DNA of 8,877 bases. Origin: an uncultured Verrucomicrobiae bacterium (lineage in GTDB: Bacteria > Verrucomicrobiota > Verrucomicrobiia > Verrucomicrobiales > Akkermansiaceae). The stretch lies in the NCBI GenBank assembly GCA_937957985.1, contig CALGOH010000270.1, positions 1 to 8,877 on the forward strand, given 5' to 3'. The notes under the pieces are model-generated. The model saw only the letters and a list, made by a program, of their open reading frames with translations, ran no database searches and was not told where the DNA came from. Positions within the stretch are counted from its first letter, which is position 1; every line of letters starts with the position of its first letter. Position numbers and translations under genes: made by a program. Of the stretch, positions 1 to 6,550 are shown one piece after another.

Positions 1-324
1 TCCGAGGATGTCGCAGATGATCAGCCCGAAGAACATCCACGGGCGGCGGCGGCCCCAGCGCGATCGGGTGTTGTCCGACATATGGCCGACGAGCGGATCC
101 GAGATGGCGTCGAACAAGCGCGGCACGGCGCAGGCGAGGCTGACGAGTGTCGAGCTGAAGCCGAGGGCGTTGATGTAAATGATGCTCACGTTGCTCGCCG
201 CGCCATAAGTAATGGATGCGTCGGCGAATCCTCCCAGCCCCCACAGAAACCGCTTGCCCGTTGGAACATCCACATGCGGATGCTCCATTTCCTCCTCGGT
301 CTCGGGTTGGATGATGGGTTCCAT
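1..324 (-). CDS. GPH-family sugar:cation symporter (MFS), N-terminal part, cut by window edge
   Basis: Only the first 108 codons are in the window; the frame is still open at base 1. Translated by eye, the protein begins MEPIIQPETEEEMEHPHVDV, then has a first membrane segment around residues 28-50 and a second around 52-68. These are followed by FDAISDPLVGHMSD and then SRWGRRRPWM at about residues 72-97. The D-P-x-x-G-x-x-S-D loop followed by R-x-G-R-R-R-P is the hallmark of the glycoside-pentoside-hexuronide:cation symporter family (MelB, XylP, GusB relatives), which import sugars or oligosaccharides with H+ or Na+. I chose the ATG at 324, 20 bp after the stop of the cellulase-like gene. An ATG at 288 is also possible and removes a Glu-rich leader. 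The tight spacing behind an intracellular-type glycosidase suggests that the transporter feeds it. The substrate cannot be read from this fragment. Confidence 0.88.
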   Translation of the reverse strand, partial: MEPIIQPETEEEMEHPHVDVPTGKRFLWGLGGFADASITYGAASNVSIIYINALGFSSTLVSLACAVPRLFDAISDPLVGHMSDNTRSRWGRRRPWMFFGLIICDILG

Positions 325-344
325 TCGGGCTTTCGGCGGATGAC

Positions 345-1559
345 TCAACTGTTGAGGAAGCGATCGGTGAGTTTCCGGTGCCACTCGACGTCCTTCCAGT
401 TGGCGAATTGCGGCTGCACGTAGTTGTGCGGCGTCCAGCCCCACATTTCGAAATCGATGGCGTCCTCGACCGACCATGCCGCCCAGTCGAGCAGCCAGCC
501 CCAGTCGAGGTCGGGGTGATCGAAGTAGAACCACGAGGCCCAGGACTCGGTGGTCGTCAGCGGAGCGCCGCGTTGCTTCGCCCATGCGGCGAATTGCCCG
601 AGCTTGTGCCGCTGCCGCGCGCGCGACATCGGCGCCATCGCCGCGCGGGCCGCGCCACAGCGGCGCGAGAACTCGGCATACCAGGCGTCGTTCTTGAACA
701 AGCCGTCCTTGATGAAGTCCGAGAACCGCGTCCGCTCGTCCCAGCGCGGGTCGGCATCGGCATAGAAATGCACGTCGAGGCAATCGAGTTCGACCGGGAT
801 GTCGAGCCAGCGCAGGTCGCCGTGGATTGAACAAGTGAAGCGAAGCTCCGGGAACTCGCGGCGCAGCAGGCGCAACGCGGCGTTCAGCTCGGCGGCGACA
901 AATTGGATTTGCGCAGCGGAGAGTTCCGGCACGTCCCAATCCGCACCGGTCTCCGCCTTCAGCCGCTCGCGAAAGCCGGGAAAGAAAAACGGCACCTCGT
1001 TGGCGAGATCGACATAGACAAGACGCTCGAAGCCGAAGCGGCTTTTCCACTCGCCCAGCATGGCGATCCACATTTCGGCGCCTTCCTGATGATTGCGCGG
1101 CAGGCGCAGCACCGGCGGTCCCGGCTGACCGAGAGCCGGCGGCACGTTGCAGAACCACCAGGCGCTGAGCGTGTAGTGAAGGAACGGCCGCGCGAGCAAC
1201 TTCTCCATGAACTCGATGATCCATTCGCCCACCGGTCCCCTGACGCCGGAGTTCCAGCACCACGGCATCATCGGCATGTGCGGGTCCGGCCATTCGAGCA
1301 CCTTGCCCGGATCGGACAAATCGATCCACTGAGGCATCGGGTCGAGCCGGACGGTGTTGTAGCCGCGCTCGATGGTTTCATCCAACACCCGGTCGAAATC
1401 CTCGAAACTCCCGCCCGGTCCGTGACGCAAAACGAAGGCCTGATCCCACATCGCCATCGTCAGCCGCCGCGGATCGAGATGCACCCGCATGTCGTAACGG
1501 TCGGCGACTCCCGCCGCGGACGAAGCGCGGTCGGTGGCTTGTTGGTTGGGAAAATCCAT
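345..1559 (-). CDS. Cellulase-like TIM-barrel glycoside hydrolase (clan GH-A type), cytoplasmic
   Basis: The 404-residue protein resembles the 'cellulase-like' family (Pfam PF12876 type), members of which open with a motif like LTMAMWDQAF (here residues 33-42) and continue with G-G-SFEDFDRVLDE and GYNTVRLDPMP. Clan GH-A logic is visible. The NE pair at N187-E188, in YVDLANEVP, is the likely acid/base strand. E338 in TTTESW is the likely nucleophile, about 150 residues on. An aromatic cluster (DWGWLLDWAAW, then MWGWTPHNY, residues 352-380) may line the sugar site. There is no signal peptide, so I infer a cytoplasmic enzyme acting on imported oligosaccharides, in keeping with the GPH symporter that follows. 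Start choice: the ATG at 1559 lies 22 bp past the LamG stop. The frame is open up to an ATG at 1622, but that would overlap the LamG gene. The ATG at 1490 (MRVHLDP) is also possible and lies close to the conserved N-terminus. Substrate is unknown. Confidence 0.82.
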   Translation of the reverse strand: MDFPNQQATDRASSAAGVADRYDMRVHLDPRRLTMAMWDQAFVLRHGPGGSFEDFDRVLDETIERGYNTVRLDPMPQWIDLSDPGKVLEWPDPHMPMMPWCWNSGVRGPVGEWIIEFMEKLLARPFLHYTLSAWWFCNVPPALGQPGPPVLRLPRNHQEGAEMWIAMLGEWKSRFGFERLVYVDLANEVPFFFPGFRERLKAETGADWDVPELSAAQIQFVAAELNAALRLLRREFPELRFTCSIHGDLRWLDIPVELDCLDVHFYADADPRWDERTRFSDFIKDGLFKNDAWYAEFSRRCGAARAAMAPMSRARQRHKLGQFAAWAKQRGAPLTTTESWASWFYFDHPDLDWGWLLDWAAWSVEDAIDFEMWGWTPHNYVQPQFANWKDVEWHRKLTDRFLNS

Positions 1560-1572
1560 GGTTGGAACAACC
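1560..1572. repeat. Small inverted repeat touching the cellulase-like start codon
   Basis: GGTTG-GAA-CAACC is a perfect 5-bp dyad with a 3-base loop, immediately next to the start codon of the cellulase-like gene (start codon 1557-1559). In the mRNA it would form a short hairpin exactly where a ribosome-binding site would sit. The 22-bp gap shows no Shine-Dalgarno sequence, so the hairpin could modulate initiation, or it could be chance. Confidence 0.35.
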
Positions 1573-1581
1573 GGCGGTCGG

Positions 1582-2667
1582 TCACGGAGCGATCGGCGGC
1601 TCGCTGTAGAATTGCGGGACATCCAGATCGGCGCCCTCGATTTCGTCGCGACGACTGCTTTCCAATTGGGGATTCTGCTCCATGGGCTGGACGCTCAGCT
1701 CGACCTTCGCACCGGCTTCGCGGTCGGCGATCGGCAGGCGCTTGCCATCCATGATCATCCAGTGCGCCACCATAATGGTCGGCTTGTCCCATTCGCCTTC
1801 CAGGACCTCATCGACCTTGTATTCGGCGAAGCTCAGACTGCGAGTGTACGGGCGGATGTCCTCCAATGAAGACGTCTTCGCTTGGCGGAGAAGCGTGCCC
1901 TTGAAGCGGATGGTGGTGGCCGGTTGGTGCCCGGCGCGCAGAGCGGAGCTGGCGGCGGCCTCGGCGGCCGCCTCCTCGGCCGTGAGCGCGCGCGGGAAGA
2001 TGGCGATCTCCCTCATCCGCCCATACCACGGCTGCTCGCCGGCCCAAGCGGAGCCCATGATGATTTCGCGGTCACCCCATCTGGCCGCGTCCGCGGGCGT
2101 GTCACCGGACGCCTGCTGTTCGCCATCCAGATAAGCCGCCCATGTCCGAGGGTCACAGGAGATCAGGACATGGTTCGCCTCGCCGATCTTCGGCGCGAAC
2201 AGGCGGATCGGTTCAGCGTCCGCCACGGAAAACGAAAGCCCATCCCTGTCCTGCAGCAGCGTGAAGTCGCGATCTTCGCCATTGGCGAAGGCGAGCGCCA
2301 CACCCGGTTCCTTCGGCTCGGCCAGCGCGGGCATGAGGACGGCCTCAATGGTGAACTCGCCGCTCTCGCTCACTTTGGCGCCAACCCATGTGCCGGCTCC
2401 CGTGGCGACAAAGGAACCGCCGGCGCAGATCATTTCATGGAAGCGACCGGGCAGCGCGGTCCCGCGCATCATGGAGCTGAATGCCATCAGCGAGCGGCCT
2501 TTGGCATCGAACGCCACCACGGGGCTGAGATTGTTGGCATCGCGTTGCGCGAAGACCGCGCCATCGGCGGTTGGCCATTCGTGGACTTGGGCATCCCAGG
2601 CGTGTACCGGGGCGGTCGCGACCGCCAGCGCGGTCATCGCCGCGAGGAAACAGGGCTTGGCTTTCAT
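1582..2667 (-). CDS. Exported LamG / concanavalin A-like protein with a C-terminal accessory domain
   Basis: A 361-residue protein. Residues 1-23 (MKAKPCFLAA... ending PVHA) form a classic signal peptide with an A-x-A-like cleavage site near APVHA, so it is exported. Residues about 75-235 read as a LamG/concanavalin A-like jelly roll: GSFVATG, then SGEFTIEAV, EANHVLISCD, AAYLDGEQQ, and finally WYGRMREIAIFPRALTAEE, whose G-x-[IM]-x-x-[IV]-A-[IV]-[FY]-x-R-A-L-[TS]-x-x-E pattern ends many such domains. Residues 253-361 form a separate domain (KGTLLRQ, PYTRSL, IMVAHW, VELSVQP) that is co-linear with the C-terminus of the AlgX-like acetyltransferase encoded upstream. Start choice: the frame is open for 42 more codons to 2793, but that stretch has no signal-like character and overlaps the propeller gene. 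A weak GAGAAG lies about 9 bases before the ATG at 2667. LamG domains usually bind glycans or proteins; I infer polymer binding or a scaffold role for the acetylation machine. Confidence 0.82.
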   Translation of the reverse strand: MKAKPCFLAAMTALAVATAPVHAWDAQVHEWPTADGAVFAQRDANNLSPVVAFDAKGRSLMAFSSMMRGTALPGRFHEMICAGGSFVATGAGTWVGAKVSESGEFTIEAVLMPALAEPKEPGVALAFANGEDRDFTLLQDRDGLSFSVADAEPIRLFAPKIGEANHVLISCDPRTWAAYLDGEQQASGDTPADAARWGDREIIMGSAWAGEQPWYGRMREIAIFPRALTAEEAAAEAAASSALRAGHQPATTIRFKGTLLRQAKTSSLEDIRPYTRSLSFAEYKVDEVLEGEWDKPTIMVAHWMIMDGKRLPIADREAGAKVELSVQPMEQNPQLESSRRDEIEGADLDVPQFYSEPPIAP

Positions 2668-2720
2668 GGCTTCGATTCTTCTCAGGTTTCTATACCGACC
2701 GCAGGGCGGCTTCGGGGACA

Positions 2721-3722
2721 TCATTGATCCGACTCCACCCATACGTGGGATTGCCAACACTTCGGGCCACCCTCCTCCGAAACGGCGACCCATTCTTCGA
2801 TCCCGTTGAAGTCCTCGTCGAAACGGCCGACCCAGATGCGGGCATCGTTCCCCGAAGGTCCCATCAGCGACATGTAGCGCGGATGGGTGGCCCAGCGGGT
2901 GAGCCAGATACCCTTGCCCTTGTCGCCCACCCCCGGCATTCCCGTCACATCGATCGCACGACGGTTGGTGCCGTCCACGTCCGACATGTGAATGGCCCGA
3001 TGTTTACCCTCCAAACGAAACATCCGGTAGGAGTTGTCGGGTGCCAGCGAGGGGAAGCATCCGTCGCCGATCGTTTTGAACTGGCTCTTGTCCTGGTCGA
3101 TCTTGCCGTCGTCGGTGTAAGCGAGTTTCAACTGGCCGATGTTCCCCCAGGTCGGCTCGAAGCAGGCGTGGGTGCCGTCCTCGGAGAACATCAGATAGAG
3201 ATGGCTGGACGTGCGGTCCCAGAACAGCTCGCGCTCCTCGGGCTTGTCGGTGGGAAATCGATAGATCGGCCCCGCCGGCTGGTTCCACGGCTCGTTGTTC
3301 GCACCCACATCGTTGACGTAAACCCACGTCCGCTTGGTCTCCGGGTCGGTCCAGACCGCGAGCACATGATTGCACGGCCCCGGTCCGACGAGTTCGATGG
3401 CCTTCTTGGTGTCGGTGTCATAGGCGACAACCTTGCGTTCCTTGGCCTCGCCGACGGCGATCACGATCATGCGGCCGTTCGATGACCAGAGGGGCGCCGT
3501 GCCGCCGAAATCCAGCTTGTGGATCTTCCCCTCGTCGGTATCGAAATACCGGAGTTTCTTGTCATTTTCCGCGCCCTGGTTCCAGGCAACCTTGGCGCGT
3601 CGGCCGCCGGTCAATTCGAGCAACTCCTTCCGCGTATCGGCGGCGGCATCGGGGGAAGGAACGAGGAACAGCAGGCCAGCGACGGCCGCAGCGAAGTTTT
3701 TGGCGTGTGATGTGGTTTTCAT
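2721..3722 (-). CDS. Exported TolB/WD40-like beta-propeller protein
   Basis: A 333-residue protein. The first 28 or so residues (MKTTSHAKN, then AAAVAGLLFLVPSPDAAA) are a signal peptide. The rest is made of short beta-strand repeats of the propeller type. Examples are LRYFDTDEGKIHKLDFGG followed by PLWSSNGRMIVIA (residues 57-89), KVVAYDTDTKKAIEL (97-111), FSEDGTHACFEP (179-190), FPSLAPDNSYRMF (223-235) and AIHMSDVDGTNRRAIDV (243-259). The 'S.DG..' and 'D.D..' turns match TolB-like and WD40-like blades. No catalytic motif was seen. Start choice: the frame runs back to 3899 but that segment lies inside the AlgJ-like gene and lacks a signal peptide; the ATG at 3722 gives a clean one, 19 bp after the previous stop. 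Its place between acetyltransferases and a LamG protein suggests an accessory protein-protein or glycan-binding role. I do not recognise a named family, and the function is inferred from position only. Confidence 0.8.
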   Translation of the reverse strand: MKTTSHAKNFAAAVAGLLFLVPSPDAAADTRKELLELTGGRRAKVAWNQGAENDKKLRYFDTDEGKIHKLDFGGTAPLWSSNGRMIVIAVGEAKERKVVAYDTDTKKAIELVGPGPCNHVLAVWTDPETKRTWVYVNDVGANNEPWNQPAGPIYRFPTDKPEERELFWDRTSSHLYLMFSEDGTHACFEPTWGNIGQLKLAYTDDGKIDQDKSQFKTIGDGCFPSLAPDNSYRMFRLEGKHRAIHMSDVDGTNRRAIDVTGMPGVGDKGKGIWLTRWATHPRYMSLMGPSGNDARIWVGRFDEDFNGIEEWVAVSEEGGPKCWQSHVWVESDQ

Positions 3723-3741
3723 GGTTTGTTTGTTGGGAGTT

Positions 3742-4815
3742 TCATTCCTTGACGACCGGCAGCTTCCGCCAACCTTGGCTTTCGGTGAATTCGCGGGCGG
3801 TGAAGCACCAGACGACGATCTTCTTGTTGGAGAAATAGTCGGGCTTCGCGCGACCCGCCCGGTAGAGGTTGATGCGCGCGGGAGTGGCGCCCGATCCACG
3901 CACCGCCCGGAGGTCCACGGCGAAGCCCAACTCGTAGGCGAGCTGGTCGGGCAGGCCGCAACCGACGGCGTGCATGTCGCCGCCGGCGTGGAAGACCAGG
4001 TTGTGGCTGTCGCCCAGAAGAATCACCGGGCTGGCGGGGTCGGCCTGGACGATCCCGCCGCTCGGGGTGGTGATTTTGCGGAGCTTCAGCGTCTCCTGCT
4101 CCGGGCGGTCCGACGGGTCGAGCGCCGACCACAGGTCGCCGGAGATCGGCGTGGAAACCATGTCGGCCCTGAATTCCGTGCGCTCGATGCCGGCATGCCA
4201 ATCCATCTTGCGGATGATTTCGGCGATGCGTGTCGCGGCGAAGTCGCACGCCACGCCCGACCAGTGGGTGTCCTGGCGGCAGAACATCGGGCCGTCATCC
4301 GTCATCCGATGGGCGAGGAAGTCGTCGGTGAGGTCAAGCACCTTGACTCCCTTCTCGCGCAGCAGTTGATAAAACTCCTGGTGCGCGGGATCGGGCCGCG
4401 GTGGAGCCTCGCCTTCGGCGGGCGCTTTCACCACCTCGCAGATTTTGTCCGGGTAGATGACCGCCTTCGGAGGAACGGGCACGAGCAGAAGCTCGATTCC
4501 GAGCGCGTCCAACTGAGTCTTGAAATCGAGGATCGCGGGCAGCGGATCCGCATCCTTGGCCGGCGCCTTGCTCGCCTTCGCCGCCGCTTCGCCCCAGAAG
4601 GGGCCGACGCCCAGATGCCTCAGCTCGTTGGCAAGAAACAGCCAGCCATCCGCGCCCACGACCGCCATGGAATTCCCCGCGGCGGCGGCTTTTTCCGCGC
4701 AGGTTTCGCGGAACACCGCGGCGACATCCTCCTTCGCCGATACGGCGGAGGCGGACAGAGAAAGAACGAGGACGGCGAGGGCTTTCGTGGCTTGGGTCTT
4801 CATGCTGGTTCTCAT
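3742..4815 (-). CDS. AlgJ-like SGNH-type polysaccharide O-acetyltransferase (second copy), exported
   Basis: A 357-residue protein with an N-terminal signal peptide (ALAVLVLSLSASAVSA, cleavage near residue 27). It matches the alginate O-acetyltransferase AlgJ/AlgX-like SGNH fold. The motifs are GADGWLFLANEL (54-65), PLPAILDFKTQLDALGIELL (91-110) with VPVPPKA just after, QDTHW (181-185; D182 and H184 are the expected catalytic Asp and His) and LLGDSH (266-271; S270 the expected nucleophile). KKIVVWCFTAREF (331-343) closes the fold. The same motifs occur in the same order in the gene directly upstream, so the two are paralogs; this copy lacks the C-terminal extension of the other. The start could be the ATG at 4815 or the one at 4803 (MKTQATK), which gives an equally good signal peptide and has a GAGA eight bases upstream. 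It lies 18 bp after the AlgX-like stop. The role is periplasmic acyl transfer onto a polysaccharide, or relay from the MBOAT protein. Confidence 0.85.
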   Translation of the reverse strand: MRTSMKTQATKALAVLVLSLSASAVSAKEDVAAVFRETCAEKAAAAGNSMAVVGADGWLFLANELRHLGVGPFWGEAAAKASKAPAKDADPLPAILDFKTQLDALGIELLLVPVPPKAVIYPDKICEVVKAPAEGEAPPRPDPAHQEFYQLLREKGVKVLDLTDDFLAHRMTDDGPMFCRQDTHWSGVACDFAATRIAEIIRKMDWHAGIERTEFRADMVSTPISGDLWSALDPSDRPEQETLKLRKITTPSGGIVQADPASPVILLGDSHNLVFHAGGDMHAVGCGLPDQLAYELGFAVDLRAVRGSGATPARINLYRAGRAKPDYFSNKKIVVWCFTAREFTESQGWRKLPVVKE

Positions 4816-4833
4816 ACAATCGGGTTATCGGGA

Positions 4834-6549
4834 TCATTCCGCCCAGGCGGGCTCGGCGAGCATGGCGTCCTCGTCGTCGAGTTCGCTGCGGTTGATCGCC
4901 TCGTATTCGCCGGCGACGTCGGCCCACGGGCGGAGCCGCAGCCGGACCGTCTCGCCCGGCCGGTAGCGGGCGGCGGCGGTGAGGACGTTTTCGCGCATGC
5001 TCCAGGCGAAGACGATGGCTTCCTGGCCGTCGGCGGCGGGATCGTCGTCGGATTCAAGGTCGGTGAGACGCAGCATGAGGATATGATCCTTATAGGGCAC
5101 CGAGCCCGGCCGCGGGGCGGGCGAGGCTGCGCGCACGATGCCCTTAACCTCGACCGTTTTGCCTTCGGGCGGGACGTACATGCCCACGTCGCGCCTCTCG
5201 CCCAGGTCCATCGACAACATCTTCCAATCACCGGTGGCCAGCTCGCGCGAGGCGAATTCCCAGACGACGAGCTTCTTTCCCTCCAAGCGGTCGCGACCGC
5301 GCCTGAGTTCGTTGGCGAGGATTCCGCGGGTGGCGTGAGAGCCGGCGTCGTTGCGGGTGATCGCATCCACCGGCAGACCGAGCGCCAGGCTCAGATGCTC
5401 GACGAAGCCGGCGGATTCGCCCCAGCCCATCGGTTCGAGCGAGTAGATATTGGCGAAGCTGTCTCCGAGGAAGAGCACTTCGGCCGTGTCCGAAGGACGC
5501 CAGAAGGCATTGCCCTGGAGAACCTGCCGCAGTTGCACCTTCTCCGGCGGGAACACCCCCTGTCCGGCCGGCAGCTTGAGCATCATCGCCACGTCGCCCA
5601 AAGCTTCCACGGTCTTTCCCACCGTCGTGTAAAGCCCCGCCCGGGCGTCCGACAGCGGCGCGGCCTCCCGCGCGAAGGCGGCCAGCCGCGCGGCGGTCGC
5701 TTCCATCGTTTCGGGCCTCCAGTGGGTGTCGGTCTTGAGATAAAGCGGCTGTCCGGGCCGGCTGGCCTTTTCCTCCGCCATGAAATCGGCGGGATCAAAG
5801 ACGGGCACCCCGGCATCCGCCAGACGGCGTTTGAATTCGCCATACGACGGGTTCTGCACCACCTCGGAACTTCCTTCGTAGCGTGTCGAGTAGTACTCGG
5901 GATGAATCGACGGCTTCACCGGGGCCGGCATCACGATCAACCGGATGTCGCGTTTGGCGAGCTGGTCGCGGAAACCGACGATCGCCTTCACGGGATCCGG
6001 CTGCGGCGGGGCCTTCAACTCGCTGCCACCGGAGGCCCGCCGTTGCAGGACCACCGGATCGAGAAACCCGCGTCCCGTCAGCGAATCGATGTCGCGCCGG
6101 TAAAACAGCCAGCCGTCGCGGCCGCAGTAGGCGTCCTCGTTGCCGCCGCGCAACCAGCCGGTGATGACCGTTTGCATCCGCGGGATGAGCCACTGGACCG
6201 TCTCGTCGCGGTCCTTCAGTTCGGTCTCGTAGGCGCCGATATCACGCAGCAGCCGGTCGTTGTATGCCTTCACGGCGGCGAAGCGGCTGGTGTCGCCCTC
6301 CGGCTGGACGATGGCCTCGATTTCGGCAGGCTTCGGCCAGGGGAACTTGAAGACGTCGCACCACTGGGGGACGGCCGGGAGTTCGCGCACGGTCTGCATC
6401 GCCGGCACGGCCAGGATCGTGGCGATGAAGGACCATGCCAGCGCCCGCCTGACCCCCGGGCTCGCCTCCGTGTGGCCGATCTCGATCTTGGCGATCTCCT
6501 CGCGGGATCGCTTCAGACGTTCGACTCGGGCATGATGCGGATGCGACAT
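4834..6549 (-). CDS. AlgX/AlgJ-like SGNH-type polysaccharide O-acetyltransferase with C-terminal accessory domain, membrane-anchored
   Basis: A 571-residue protein. A basic cytoplasmic head (residues 1-34) precedes one membrane segment (about 36-51, ALAWSFIATILAVPA), which probably anchors the enzyme in the inner membrane facing the periplasm. The SGNH acetyltransferase region runs from about 100 to 450, with CGRDGWLFYRRDID (142-155), PDPVKAIVGFRDQLAKRDIR (184-203), the KTDTHW motif (272-277; D274 and H276), FLGDSFANIY (360-369; S364 as nucleophile) and KKLVVWEFASREL (425-437). D and H in one D-T-H-W motif plus a Ser in G-D-S match the triad layout of AlgX/AlgJ. Residues 466-571 form an extra domain (VKGIVRAA, VPYKDHI, AIVFAW, VRLRLRPW, then an acidic tail) at the position where AlgX carries a carbohydrate-binding domain, and co-linear with the LamG protein C-terminus. 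The start is one base after the MBOAT stop (TGAGATG), which argues for translational coupling. Much longer than the 357-residue paralog that follows. Confidence 0.87.
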   Translation of the reverse strand: MSHPHHARVERLKRSREEIAKIEIGHTEASPGVRRALAWSFIATILAVPAMQTVRELPAVPQWCDVFKFPWPKPAEIEAIVQPEGDTSRFAAVKAYNDRLLRDIGAYETELKDRDETVQWLIPRMQTVITGWLRGGNEDAYCGRDGWLFYRRDIDSLTGRGFLDPVVLQRRASGGSELKAPPQPDPVKAIVGFRDQLAKRDIRLIVMPAPVKPSIHPEYYSTRYEGSSEVVQNPSYGEFKRRLADAGVPVFDPADFMAEEKASRPGQPLYLKTDTHWRPETMEATAARLAAFAREAAPLSDARAGLYTTVGKTVEALGDVAMMLKLPAGQGVFPPEKVQLRQVLQGNAFWRPSDTAEVLFLGDSFANIYSLEPMGWGESAGFVEHLSLALGLPVDAITRNDAGSHATRGILANELRRGRDRLEGKKLVVWEFASRELATGDWKMLSMDLGERRDVGMYVPPEGKTVEVKGIVRAASPAPRPGSVPYKDHILMLRLTDLESDDDPAADGQEAIVFAWSMRENVLTAAARYRPGETVRLRLRPWADVAGEYEAINRSELDDEDAMLAEPAWAE

Positions 6550-6550
6550 C

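Noticed and set aside
903..1754. A 283-codon plus-strand frame over the cellulase-like gene
   Set aside because: Antisense to a protein with clear GH-A motifs; no domain or signal visible in the translation.
2668..2793. 42-codon upstream extension of the LamG gene
   Set aside because: It overlaps the propeller gene and would place the signal peptide internally; the ATG at 2667 gives a normal exported protein.
3723..3899. 59-codon upstream extension of the propeller gene
   Set aside because: It lies inside the AlgJ-like gene, is Ser/Arg/Pro-rich out-of-frame sequence, and would bury the signal peptide that starts at the ATG at 3722.
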